64,000 nucleotides of DNA from Jeotgalibacillus marinus. GTDB taxonomy: Bacteria > Bacillota > Bacilli > Bacillales > Jeotgalibacillaceae. This document shows positions 24,831 to 32,745 of the stretch, piece by piece. The notes under the pieces are model-generated. The model did not search any database. It was not told the origin of the DNA and was given only the letters and a program-made list of their open reading frames with translations. A program made the translations under genes and the position numbers. Location of the stretch: positions 52,266-116,265 of the forward strand of contig NZ_JBFMIA010000010.1 of the NCBI RefSeq assembly GCF_040801915.1. The letters are read 5' to 3'. Numbering within the stretch: position 1 is the first letter of the stretch; every line of letters begins with the position of its first letter.

Positions 24831-25700
24831 ATGGGTTGGGTTGAGGATATACAGAAGGCAATCGACTATATGGAAAATAATTTGCAAGATAAGATAACGA
24901 TGGAAAGTATAGCTAAACAAGCGAATGCGTCGGTATTCCACTTTCAACGAACATTTTCGGTATTAACCGATATGTCTGTTGGTGAATACCTTCGAGGAAG
25001 ACGTTTAACCTTAGCGGCACAGGAGTTAGCTAGTACAAACCGCAAAATAATTGATCTCGCCTACCAATATGGCTACGACACTCCCGAAGCTTTTTCAAAA
25101 GCATTTCGTAGACAACATGGAGTAAAACCAAGTGCAGTACGAAAGAACATTGGAAAGTTGAAATCTTATAACCGCCTAGTTATTCAGGTGAGTCTGAAAG
25201 GAGCAGAACCAATGAAGTACAAAATTGTTGAAAGAGAGCGTTTTCAAGTTGTAGGGGTCAAACGGGAATTTTCATTAGCATTAGTCAGCGATGATAACTT
25301 TAAGGGTATCCCTGAATTTTGGAATGATGTTAATGCCGATGGTACAACCGACAGACTATGTAAATTTAACAATGGAGAATTACAAGGTTTACTTGGTGTA
25401 TGTGCTGATCATCAAGGAGATACACAAACGAAACAAATTGATTATTGGGTGGCTACAGAATATGACGGAAGGACACCCGAAGGATTCTTGAAATTTCACA
25501 TACCCGCATCAAAATGGGGGGTATTTGAAGTTCACGGACCGATGCCAGATGCAATGCAACAAGCGTGGAATCAGATAGTGTCAGAATGGTTTCCATCAAA
25601 TAAATACGAGCATGCCGGCACCCCTGAATTAGAGGTATATTCAGGCAAAGATCCTTTCAGTCCTGATATGTATTCTGAAATCTGGATCCCTTTAAAATAA
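24831..25700 (+). CDS. AraC family regulator with GyrI-like effector-binding domain
   Basis: 289 residues from the ATG eight bases after AAGGAG. Residues 1-105 are the AraC DNA-binding pair: TMESIAKQANASVFHFQRTF, then IIDLAYQYGYDTPEAFSKAF and RRQHGVKPSAVRK. Residues from about 125 onward form a GyrI-like (AraC effector-binding) domain: MKYKIVERERFQVVGVKREF, a central DYWVATEY and a closing YSEIWIPLK. Such proteins bind a small or cationic ligand and activate stress or drug-resistance genes. No target is visible next to it. Confidence 0.92.
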   Translation: MGWVEDIQKAIDYMENNLQDKITMESIAKQANASVFHFQRTFSVLTDMSVGEYLRGRRLTLAAQELASTNRKIIDLAYQYGYDTPEAFSKAFRRQHGVKPSAVRKNIGKLKSYNRLVIQVSLKGAEPMKYKIVERERFQVVGVKREFSLALVSDDNFKGIPEFWNDVNADGTTDRLCKFNNGELQGLLGVCADHQGDTQTKQIDYWVATEYDGRTPEGFLKFHIPASKWGVFEVHGPMPDAMQQAWNQIVSEWFPSNKYEHAGTPELEVYSGKDPFSPDMYSEIWIPLK

Positions 25701-25815
25701 GCGATAGCCACTCATTCAACAAAATAAGTCAATCAAAAGACATTGGTGACTTTGTCATACAATCGTGTTCAACTGTGAAGAACACTTAGTTTTTCAATGA
25801 CAGCAGTGCAATTCG

Positions 25816-25858
25816 CTATTCAGCCCGGTTCGTTAAACGGAGCTGAATAGTTGTTTTT
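25816..25858 (+). terminator. Terminator between convergent genes
   Basis: CTATTCAGC and GCTGAATAG pair perfectly (outer 9 bp) around an inner GTT/AAC step, followed by TTGTTTTTAT. Confidence 0.8.
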
Positions 25859-25920
25859 ATTTTTTACTTGAGCTGATTTTGCAATATAGCAACCGTTAGT
25901 GAAGAATAACTAAATGTAGG

Positions 25921-26319
25921 TCAGTTTGAAAGAATTGAAACAAATAAACATAATAGAAATGCAATGCTAGATATTGGCGTCATGATCAGCCTTTCTTTTT
26001 TACTTCTAGATGCAAGGTTCCCTATTGTATTTAATGCTAGAAAAATCGTAAAAACCCATACTAATATATTGGTAGGTATAAAATTAAACTCAACTGAAAT
26101 TACTTTAGCATGTTGCAGAAAGACGAAACCCATAAACAAAACAATCATTGCAGATATCGTACTGACAAAACGTAATGGTTTAGGTAATATTTTGTGGTAT
26201 CCACCCATAGTTGCTTCACCTAAGGGGTATCCTAGTGAAACTAGAACCTGAAATATTGCTATACCTACACATATAACAGCAATAATCATTGCTGCTAAGT
26301 TAATATATATTTCCACCAT
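25921..26319 (-). CDS. Four-helix membrane protein, last gene of the ArsR/SdpI-like operon
   Basis: 132 residues, four hydrophobic segments (about 5-27, 51-70, 82-102, 113-130). A conserved-looking loop (SLGYPLGEATMGGYHKILPK) lies between helices 1 and 2. AAAAGGAGG precedes the ATG. It lies 32 bases after the previous gene. Not recognised by name; similar small membrane proteins occur widely in bacilli. Its operon position suggests regulation by the ArsR-type repressor. Confidence 0.7.
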   Translation of the reverse strand: MVEIYINLAAMIIAVICVGIAIFQVLVSLGYPLGEATMGGYHKILPKPLRFVSTISAMIVLFMGFVFLQHAKVISVEFNFIPTNILVWVFTIFLALNTIGNLASRSKKERLIMTPISSIAFLLCLFVSILSN

Positions 26320-26351
26320 TTAGAAACCTCCTTTTCTATTCCCAACTAGCT

Positions 26352-26720
26352 TCAGTTTTGAACCGCTTTTTTCTTATCACGCATCCGCTTGAATTCAATC
26401 CAAATGCCGAGAGCAATCGCTATCCAAAAAAATGGCTGGTGGATGCTGAGTGGGGTATCGGTTGAACCGCCAAACAACTGAAGTACAATAATTAACCCTG
26501 AAAAATAGAGTGTAATCGGCAATCCAGTAAGAAGATCCTTCTTGGTACGTTTAGGATCAAACGTTAAAATGGATGCAAGAACAAATAATCCAAACGCAAT
26601 AAATAAAATGGTCATCGTTAAGAAGGGTAGAAAATCTGGAAAGAAAAAGCGAATAAAGACCAATGTAAGAGCAGCTAAGCTCAGAATCGAAGCAGTACTG
26701 TTCATGATTTGTTTCACCAT
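26352..26720 (-). CDS. Small membrane protein in the ArsR/SdpI-like operon
   Basis: 122 residues with four hydrophobic segments, of which the first contains FFFPDFLPFL. A basic loop (FDPKRTKKD) divides the second and third, and a basic tail (FKRMRDKKKAVQN) faces the cytoplasm by the positive-inside rule. CTGGAGG lies before the ATG, 16 bases after the previous stop. Family not recognised. Confidence 0.7.
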   Translation of the reverse strand: MVKQIMNSTASILSLAALTLVFIRFFFPDFLPFLTMTILFIAFGLFVLASILTFDPKRTKKDLLTGLPITLYFSGLIIVLQLFGGSTDTPLSIHQPFFWIAIALGIWIEFKRMRDKKKAVQN

Positions 26721-26736
26721 ATGACCTCCAGAAAAA

Positions 26737-27342
26737 TTAGTTAGTAGACATAGTCAGCGCTTTGTATGATCGTATTCCTGTGATAGTTAGTGTGAGAATA
26801 AGTACAACAAAGAAACTAGTGATTATGAACGCTTCAGGGATAAACATACACAATAACATACTAAAACCACCTATCATTAACGGGTACGAGCATGGTCGCA
26901 CAATTCGATTCCACGAGTGATTCGTTGCCTGAGAAAAGCGAGTAGAGGATGAATCGATTTCAATAAGGAAACGTGGAAGGGTATTTGCTGTTGTAATCAA
27001 CACAATGCCAACACTAAACGGGACGAATACGAGCAAATTTACATTATTGCCCGAAGCGGCCATTAGCACGCCAGCATGTAAGCTTAATAGGATAATGGAT
27101 AGAGCAACAAAGATGTTGTCGAATCCTTTTTGATAACGAGTGAAGTTATTCTGACCTTTGAAAACATAGGGAAGGAGGAACAAGTTACTGTTCACCAAAA
27201 TCATGGTGAATGGAAGTACCCATAACAGGACCGTGCTTGGACCATACGTACTTTCTTTAAATGAAACACCAATGATAAAGAAATAAGTGCTAAGGGCAAA
27301 AGCAGCGATGGTCAATAAAACAATCAAACCTTTTTTCATCAT
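26737..27342 (-). CDS. SdpI-like membrane protein
   Basis: 201 residues with about six membrane helices. The segment ITTANTLPRF followed by a W-N-R and a G-x-x-L-L near residue 165 resembles the SdpI pattern 'GNxLPk...W.r..r..G', though the usual DUF1648 start is not evident. SdpI is the immunity protein of B. subtilis against the SdpC cannibalism toxin and pairs with the ArsR-type repressor SdpR, as the gene just upstream here does. Three bases separate the two genes. Assignment to SdpI is tentative. Confidence 0.6.
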   Translation of the reverse strand: MMKKGLIVLLTIAAFALSTYFFIIGVSFKESTYGPSTVLLWVLPFTMILVNSNLFLLPYVFKGQNNFTRYQKGFDNIFVALSIILLSLHAGVLMAASGNNVNLLVFVPFSVGIVLITTANTLPRFLIEIDSSSTRFSQATNHSWNRIVRPCSYPLMIGGFSMLLCMFIPEAFIITSFFVVLILTLTITGIRSYKALTMSTN

Positions 27343-27345
27343 GTA

Positions 27346-27615
27346 TTACCCCTTTTCTTGATTAAATTGGATAAGCCATTTCATCACATCTTGAAATACA
27401 GTAGTGTTCAATGAATAGTAAACGTATTGTCCTTTTTTTTGTGTATAGACAAGTTCGGCATGTTTAAGAATGGATAAGTGTTGTGAAATACCAGGCTTAC
27501 TCATTTCGAAATGATCGGCGATCTCTCCAACAGTTAACTCACCGTTTCTCAATAAATCTAACATTTTTCTTCTGTTTTCATCTGACAAAGCTTTAAATAA
27601 TTCATTAACGGACAA
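27346..27615 (-). CDS. ArsR family repressor, SdpR-like
   Basis: 89 residues, a single winged helix domain: LFKALSDENRRKMLDLLRNG, then LTVGEIADHFEMSKPGISQH and LSILKHAELVYTQKKGQYVY. It has no metal-binding Cys pair in the recognition helix, as expected for the SdpR group. The start is TTG ten bases after GGAGG; the overlapping ATG frame stops after four codons. It heads a four-gene minus-strand operon and probably represses it through the palindrome at 27642-27657. Confidence 0.9.
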   Translation of the reverse strand: MSVNELFKALSDENRRKMLDLLRNGELTVGEIADHFEMSKPGISQHLSILKHAELVYTQKKGQYVYYSLNTTVFQDVMKWLIQFNQEKG

Positions 27616-27641
27616 TCATCGTTCACCTCCAATGAAAGTAA

Positions 27642-27657
27642 TTAAGTAATTACTTAA
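27642..27657. promoter_or_regulatory. Perfect 16-base palindrome, likely ArsR/SdpR operator
   Basis: TTAAGTAATTACTTAA lies four bases downstream of the minus-strand -10 box and upstream of the repressor's ribosome binding site, the position of an autoregulatory operator. Confidence 0.7.
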
Positions 27658-27661
27658 CTAC

Positions 27662-27689
27662 AGTATAATACTCAGTCAGTTATTGTCAA
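27662..27689 (-). promoter_or_regulatory. Promoter of the ArsR/SdpI-like operon
   Basis: On the minus strand TTGACA (27689-27684), a 16-base spacer and TATACT (27667-27662). Near-consensus vegetative promoter. Confidence 0.75.
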
Positions 27690-27790
27690 TCATTACCTTT
27701 CGATAAAAACCCTCTCCATTTCGTTAGAGAGGTGTAATGATTATCGAACCTATAGTAGAAACCGAATAATTTTCAGAGGAGAGGGTGTAC

Positions 27791-28771
27791 GTGAATCAAA
27801 GGAATATAAGGTTAAGAGAGCTTGCGAAAGAATACCTTAAAGAGATAAATGAACCTATTTGTTTCGCATCTGTAGGGGGATCAGTTGCAAGGGGAGAGGC
27901 TGATTCCCTTAGTGATATTGATCTTACCATTTATGTAAATCATCAAACAGACCAAGCTGAAAATGTTCGTTTTGCAGGTGAATATATACAGCTTGATCAA
28001 CGTACGATCAATGAATTTCCAATGGAGAAACAAATTGCAACGGATCCATGGACTTATCGATTTTTAACAGAGGCGTACATTATTCAAGACCAAGGAGGGA
28101 CATTTTCTAAGAGAAAAGATTGGGTAGATACGTTTTATACTTCAAGACAATGCAAAGAGAAGATGGTCAAGCAAGTGACGGAAGTTGTGGAGGATCGAAT
28201 TGATTTTGCCTTTAACTGTCTTAATGAGGAAAAAGAATACTCTGCAACAAATGCCGCAATGGGAGCCTGGGCAGAAGCTGCATTTTTGTTTCAATTTTTA
28301 AGCTCTGGCTCTCTTTCAACAGGACGTCTCATGCCAACCATTCAAAAGATTGACCAACATTTCCATCGATTCGTTAACGTCGCACCATTTCCAAGTGAAA
28401 TAGACGTAACGGAAATCTCCACGATAATCAATCGATTTAGACAAGAGCTAAAGCAAAAGGGGGCTTCTTTTGATTTTGGTCTTTCTTCAATCCAGGATGA
28501 ATTAGCTGAAAGAAAATCAAAGCGCTTAATTGCAGCAGGTGAACAGTTGAATTTAATTTGGCAGACATACGGAGAAGCGCTGTGGCTTTACTTTGAAACA
28601 TCAGATGGACTGTCACTCGAAGACTATTTTTCAACGTTAACGCTGGAGAGTCAGTTAGGCCTAGCGAGGATTGGCTTTTCCCCTTCTAACGAACAGGAGA
28701 TACAAGAGTTAGGTAGATTAAGTGTTGAACTACTAGAAACCGCCAAGCATCTAGCTAAAGAAAGTAACTGA
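27791..28771 (+). CDS. Nucleotidyltransferase-fold protein (second in window)
   Basis: 326 residues. GGSVARGEADSLSDIDL near residue 30 is the pol-beta nucleotidyltransferase motif (G-S, then D-x-D). The rest is helical with a middle region (NAAMGAWAEAAFLFQFLSSG) like the C-terminal half of minor nucleotidyltransferases. The start is GTG 27791 with GGAGAGGG five bases upstream; the alternative GTG two codons earlier is too close. Different from the protein at 23601 apart from the catalytic motif. Substrate unknown; an antibiotic or tRNA-like role cannot be told apart. Confidence 0.8.
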   Translation: MNQRNIRLRELAKEYLKEINEPICFASVGGSVARGEADSLSDIDLTIYVNHQTDQAENVRFAGEYIQLDQRTINEFPMEKQIATDPWTYRFLTEAYIIQDQGGTFSKRKDWVDTFYTSRQCKEKMVKQVTEVVEDRIDFAFNCLNEEKEYSATNAAMGAWAEAAFLFQFLSSGSLSTGRLMPTIQKIDQHFHRFVNVAPFPSEIDVTEISTIINRFRQELKQKGASFDFGLSSIQDELAERKSKRLIAAGEQLNLIWQTYGEALWLYFETSDGLSLEDYFSTLTLESQLGLARIGFSPSNEQEIQELGRLSVELLETAKHLAKESN

Positions 28772-28772
28772 A

Positions 28773-28812
28773 ACCGAACCGAATTCGCGTCATCAAGCTA
28801 ATTCAGTTCGGT
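28773..28812. terminator. Bidirectional terminator
   Basis: ACCGAAC-c-GAATT pairs with AATTC-a-GTTCGGT between two convergent genes, followed by ATTTATC on plus. Confidence 0.65.
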
Positions 28813-28817
28813 ATTTA

Positions 28818-29087
28818 TCACACGTTATACCACATGCAGCTATGCACACAGTTCACCCAAGGAGCTGTACCAGGTGTTAAACCGAGTAAATAACACCTGC
28901 TTCTGCAGGATTGGAATCTCGGATCGGTAGGGTTATACATCGGAAAAACCTGAGCATATAGTGGGATGTTTGACTGCAGGAGACCGGTTTCGGGATCTAT
29001 TTGGTAATACGGATTTTGTTGATTCCACTGAACAGGATTCATTTGAGGTGGAGATGGCTGGTACGAGTTGAAAGGATGTTGAACCAT
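28818..29087 (-). CDS. Small Pro/Gln/Asn-rich protein with four C-terminal Cys
   Basis: 89 residues, no signal peptide or membrane helix. The first half is rich in Pro, Gln, Asn and Tyr (FNSYQPSPPQMNPVQWNQQN); the second half has four Cys in two pairs (CRSRC and CVHSC) and ends MWYNV. GAAAGGAGG precedes the ATG. Such composition is common in spore coat or spore surface proteins of bacilli, so that is my guess. Family not recognised. Confidence 0.65.
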   Translation of the reverse strand: MVQHPFNSYQPSPPQMNPVQWNQQNPYYQIDPETGLLQSNIPLYAQVFPMYNPTDPRFQSCRSRCYLLGLTPGTAPWVNCVHSCMWYNV

Positions 29088-29428
29088 TGGAAGACCTCCT
29101 TTCCATCATCATTAGTAGTATATGTGAACCGACTTTCAAAGTGTAGACGATAAATTAAAGGACACTCCCCATGGATGAAGCAGGGAATGTCCTTTTAAAA
29201 TTAAGTTTAACTGTTTTTCCATTATATTACTATCGATCTTAGTTTCTTGCATCTTCTCTTTTCTTCAATTCTTTGGTTCCTCTACAGACATGTACAAACT
29301 TAAAAGTGGATTGTACATTAAGGTTAAGGTTTACTTGAATACGCGTACTATCAATAGTTCTTATGTTACACTTGAAAAGGACTTTAATAGTCTAAATATT
29401 TTGTATGATTAGGAGGAGATGAACAGAA
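29088..29428. other. Intergenic region with a strong hairpin
   Basis: The hairpin 29157-29196 (AAAGGACA-c-TCCC with GGGA-a-TGTCCTTT) is a likely terminator, though no plus-strand gene ends there. The rest presumably holds the promoter of the secreted protein at 29429. No gene seen. Confidence 0.45.
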
Positions 29429-30448
29429 ATGTTTATGAACAAGATTTCATCAATTAACAAACTGTTTTTAACCACTCTATTACTCTTCGGTCTGTACGTG
29501 CCGATGGGAGCTGGGGCTTCAAGTGAAGTTCAAGAAAATAACGAGGAGCGGAATTTTGCTACAGGTATAAATCCTGCTATCACAACACTTGATGATGGTC
29601 GTATATTTGTTGCATATGAAAAAGATGATCAACTTTTCACACAAGTAGGAACGCCTACGAGTCATGAAGTTGAATGGACAGATCCTTTAACTTTTGAGCG
29701 TAAAGGTGATTGGCAGAACCCATCGTTAGAAGTTGCAGAAGGCATGGTCTATCTAACTCATACGGATAAAAATCCTTCTTCTCCTATCGTTTATTACAAT
29801 GTAGGAGAAGTAGCAATAGACGGTTCCGTTGATTGGGTTGTAAAACTACATTGGGGTAACATCGTAGGAGAGGGTAAGAAATATCATCTTGTAAACCTTA
29901 AAAACAACCCTACAAAACATAATATGATTTCTATTGTATCTTCACATAAAGGGTATATTTACGGCTTGGAAGGTTGGACTACCTCAACATACTTCATGTA
30001 CACGAATGGGATAAAAATGCAAAATGAAAGAGGTGTGAATCCAAGTATTACGTCAATAAACGGAAAATCAGTCCTACAAATTAACCAAGGATATGGAGAT
30101 CAATTTCTTTACTATAAATTTGGAGAGATGACTACAGAAGAGGGGAGAATAGAATGGTCAACTCCTTTTATTTATGATCATGGTTTTGATCCCGTTGCTA
30201 TTCAATTAGAAAACAATCATATTTTAGAGGCACATGGATTAACGGGTAATATAACTACTTACAGTTTAGGAACGATACAAGGGGATAACATCGATTTTTA
30301 TAATAAGGATAATTTGTTAGCATTAGGATATAATCATGATCTTTCTTTGTTAAACGATGGAAGAGTCATCGATGTTTACGAGAATGGTGAAGGGCAATTA
30401 TATTATCAACTAGGACGTTATGTAGACGGCAATATGGAATGGTTTTGA
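29429..30448 (+). CDS. Secreted six-repeat protein, single module (propeller-like)
   Basis: 339 residues. Signal peptide (hydrophobic 14-26, likely cut after GAGAS). The mature part splits into six repeats of about 45-50 residues, beginning NPAITTLDDGRIFVAY, NPSLEVAEGMVYLTH, a divergent third, NPSITSINGKSVLQI, DPVAIQLENNHILEA and NHDLSLLNDGRVIDVY. Most end in a YY-x-x-G then W, and the last ends LYYQLGRYVDGNMEWF. The same repeat builds the proteins at 59736 and 62739. Six blades of four short strands would close a beta-propeller; this is inference. AGGAGG precedes the ATG; a terminator follows. Confidence 0.8.
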   Translation: MFMNKISSINKLFLTTLLLFGLYVPMGAGASSEVQENNEERNFATGINPAITTLDDGRIFVAYEKDDQLFTQVGTPTSHEVEWTDPLTFERKGDWQNPSLEVAEGMVYLTHTDKNPSSPIVYYNVGEVAIDGSVDWVVKLHWGNIVGEGKKYHLVNLKNNPTKHNMISIVSSHKGYIYGLEGWTTSTYFMYTNGIKMQNERGVNPSITSINGKSVLQINQGYGDQFLYYKFGEMTTEEGRIEWSTPFIYDHGFDPVAIQLENNHILEAHGLTGNITTYSLGTIQGDNIDFYNKDNLLALGYNHDLSLLNDGRVIDVYENGEGQLYYQLGRYVDGNMEWF

Positions 30449-30478
30449 TCAAATATTAGGAAAAATAACGAATAGAAA

Positions 30479-30522
30479 AAAAAAGCCTTTCGGTGTCCTT
30501 ATGGATGCAGCAGGGCTTTTTT
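30479..30522 (+). terminator. Terminator after the six-repeat protein
   Basis: AAAAAAGCC pairs with GGCTTTTTT; the loop of 26 bases can form a small inner stem. Confidence 0.6.
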
Positions 30523-30686
30523 CGATTTGAAAACATCAAGAACAATCGGAAACTAACGAGGAAACCATGCCTATCCCCAGTATACCAACCCATGCAGAAG
30601 CATCCACTATAGTTTTTGGTTTACACCCTCTTGGTTTCTTCCAATTTCACATTAGAAGACGCCAAACCGGCGAGGGGAAGTTTTGG

Positions 30687-30718
30687 GGTCTTGCCCCTTT
30701 TTTAAAAGGGGCAAGACC
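30687..30718. repeat. Perfect 14-bp inverted repeat
   Basis: GGTCTTGCCCCTTT, four bases, AAAGGGGCAAGACC. No gene ends nearby and no T run follows, so it does not look like an ordinary terminator. It could be one end of a small repeated element. Confidence 0.6.
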
Positions 30719-30930
30719 TCATTGATGCATTTGGATTATCATTAACACAGGCTTTAAGATATGGAAAGATAGAGGAATATTTAATAGAATAAGTACGTGA
30801 ACAAAGACTTTTTTATAGAGTAAAACTTTTGAAATATTGTTATAGATTAAGTTTTTTATAGGCTTGAAAAAAGTTCAGATAATGTCTTACACAAATAAAT
30901 GAAAAACAGGGTAGATGGTGATGTAGATTT

Positions 30931-31016
30931 GAAATAAAGTCACGATGTTTATAAAAAAGGTGCGATGTTTTGAATAAAGTCGCGATGTTTATAAAGAAGA
31001 TGCGACGTTTTTTCCT
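30931..31016. repeat. Intergenic tandem array, period about 40 bases
   Basis: Two units starting aataaagtcacgatgtttat and aataaagtcgcgatgtttat (starts 30933 and 30973), then a decayed third. Same period class as the arrays near 32103, 41431 and 46311. Confidence 0.65.
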
Positions 31017-31250
31017 TTTGGAAATGGTTATAAAAAAGTCTGATCGTTTGTAAAAAAGTTAGATCAAAAATCCTGTGTTTATATGCAGGCTTTTTTCTTG
31101 TTCAGCAATCGGGCCATTTAATAGAATAAATGATTGTGTAAACTTGAATATTTTGAAATAATTAGCGTTGAATTAAAGGACAGCATTATGGAAAGAAGTT
31201 CATGCTGCTAAATATAAGTTAAATAAGTTGATAGATGGAGGTGAAATGAA

Positions 31251-31904
31251 ATGGTGAGAAATAAAGTAGCACTCATTGGATCAGCTGTGATTTTATGTGT
31301 ATGTATGTATTTATATTTTCCGTTTCCTGATAATGAAATGATAGATGCACGTTCTACCTTCATGTCATTTCCAATCAGTAATCAAGATGGATATAATATG
31401 CTTGGAATATTTGGATCAGTATTGTTTATAATCGCCATGATTTTACTCGTCAGGGGCATAAATAAATACCATTTTCGAACTATAGTAATCGCTTTATTCG
31501 GTTACACATTATTACCAGTGTTACTCATTACAATGTACCAGGAAACGTTAGCGGATGGTATTGCAGCCATTTCTTACGATGGAAAGGGCACCTGCCATTT
31601 TGAGCATGTGAGTGAAGACGTATTAAATGGGGAATGTAATCTCCTCTTACATAATCGAAGCAGTGAAATGGTGTCATTTGAGATAGAATTCTTGGATTCA
31701 TTTTTCAGGGATGATGATATACGTATGGAGTCACTCATGAATGTAAATGGTCCCCATAGTATAACGATAGAAGCAAATCGCGAAAAGTCTATCCAGCTGA
31801 AGGAATTACTTAACTTATCAGATGTTCCCAATCATATTTTCGGAGGAACATCGATGAATATTCATATTAAATTAATTGATGGGGAAACTACTCGCGTTTT
31901 GTAA
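31251..31904 (+). CDS. Membrane protein with extracytoplasmic domain, unknown
   Basis: 217 residues: three hydrophobic segments (about 5-23, 46-66, 76-94) and then a soluble C-terminal half (about 100-217). That half has two Cys (CHFEHV..GECNLLLHNR) and a strand-rich pattern like a small Ig-like fold. GGAGGTGAA precedes the ATG. It stands alone between repeat-bearing intergenic regions. Family not recognised. Confidence 0.65.
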   Translation: MVRNKVALIGSAVILCVCMYLYFPFPDNEMIDARSTFMSFPISNQDGYNMLGIFGSVLFIIAMILLVRGINKYHFRTIVIALFGYTLLPVLLITMYQETLADGIAAISYDGKGTCHFEHVSEDVLNGECNLLLHNRSSEMVSFEIEFLDSFFRDDDIRMESLMNVNGPHSITIEANREKSIQLKELLNLSDVPNHIFGGTSMNIHIKLIDGETTRVL

Positions 31905-32090
31905 TAGATCCTCTTCTTACAAATTTTGTTCAAGCTAAAATGTAATGAAGTCGCATGAATTTATTCAAGAAAAGGGAAGGATTGCGGAGTAGAGGAGGGA
32001 TAAGTTAAGCATTATTCCATCTATCCTGTTTTTGGAATAACATAGGTAGAAAATGATCGATCTTTTTTATAAAAATCAATATTTAAACTG

Positions 32091-32165
32091 TCTTTTGTTG
32101 ATTACAAATAAAGTTGTATCGATCACAAAAAAGATGTACCTTTTACAATAAAGTTATACTGGTTT
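32091..32165. repeat. Decayed intergenic tandem repeat, period about 41
   Basis: tacaaataaagttgtat (32103) and tacaataaagttatact (32144), with one intervening degenerate block acaaaaaagatgtacc. Weak; listed because the period matches the other three arrays. Confidence 0.4.
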
Positions 32166-32169
32166 TTAT

Positions 32170-32745
32170 TTAAAAGTCTTGCAAAAGCTCTACGTCTTCA
32201 ACGATTTGCTCATAAGGAACATCGATTGAAACTTCATATTGTTCAAGGATGCGATTGCCAATCATTAAATAAATAGAGCTGCTATGCATAAATTGACCGG
32301 AACCTTCCAGTTTGGCAGCAGGTGCGAGGAATCCATTGTTCGCAAATGATTCAATTTCTGTTTGTTTATAGCCAGAAATGAATTCCCAATTTGAAAAATC
32401 AGCACCAAATTGTTCACCAAAGGTTTGTAGAACTTCAGGTTTGTCGTTTTCAGGATCAATGGAGAATGACACAAGCTGATAATTCAAGTTTTTTGCGTTT
32501 AATTCATCTTGTAGTTGAGCCATGTTATATGTCATCGGTGAGCACACGGTATCACAGTTTGTGAAAATAAAAGAGGCGAGCCAAATATCTTCTTCAAAGT
32601 TTGCTGTATTAAATGGTTCTTCATCTTGATTCACAGCATTCAACGCACGTACTTCCCCATTTAACGAAAAATGTTTATCCAAATCAATGGAAGAAGAGCA
32701 CCCTTGAAGGAGAAATAAAAGTAAGAGTGTAATCCCCTTTTTCAT
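32170..32745 (-). CDS. SCO1/SenC family thioredoxin-like lipoprotein
   Basis: 191 residues. Signal peptide with lipobox LQGC (Cys16), so membrane-anchored outside. The SCO copper/redox motif is CDTVC (Cys64, Cys68) and the distal conserved His sits in QFMHSSSIYL. SCO proteins deliver copper to cytochrome oxidase or act as thiol reductases. Here its start overlaps the stop of the solute-binding protein by four bases (ATGA) at the end of an ABC import operon, an unusual place, suggesting a link between the imported compound and copper or thiol handling. Not in a cytochrome context. Confidence 0.88.
   Translation of the reverse strand: MKKGITLLLLFLLQGCSSSIDLDKHFSLNGEVRALNAVNQDEEPFNTANFEEDIWLASFIFTNCDTVCSPMTYNMAQLQDELNAKNLNYQLVSFSIDPENDKPEVLQTFGEQFGADFSNWEFISGYKQTEIESFANNGFLAPAAKLEGSGQFMHSSSIYLMIGNRILEQYEVSIDVPYEQIVEDVELLQDF

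Larger units (their letters stand above)
30523..31250. other. Long intergenic region with inverted and tandem repeats
   Basis: No gene is supportable. It holds a 14-bp perfect inverted repeat (30687-30718) and a tandem array (30931-31016), listed separately. Confidence 0.5.
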
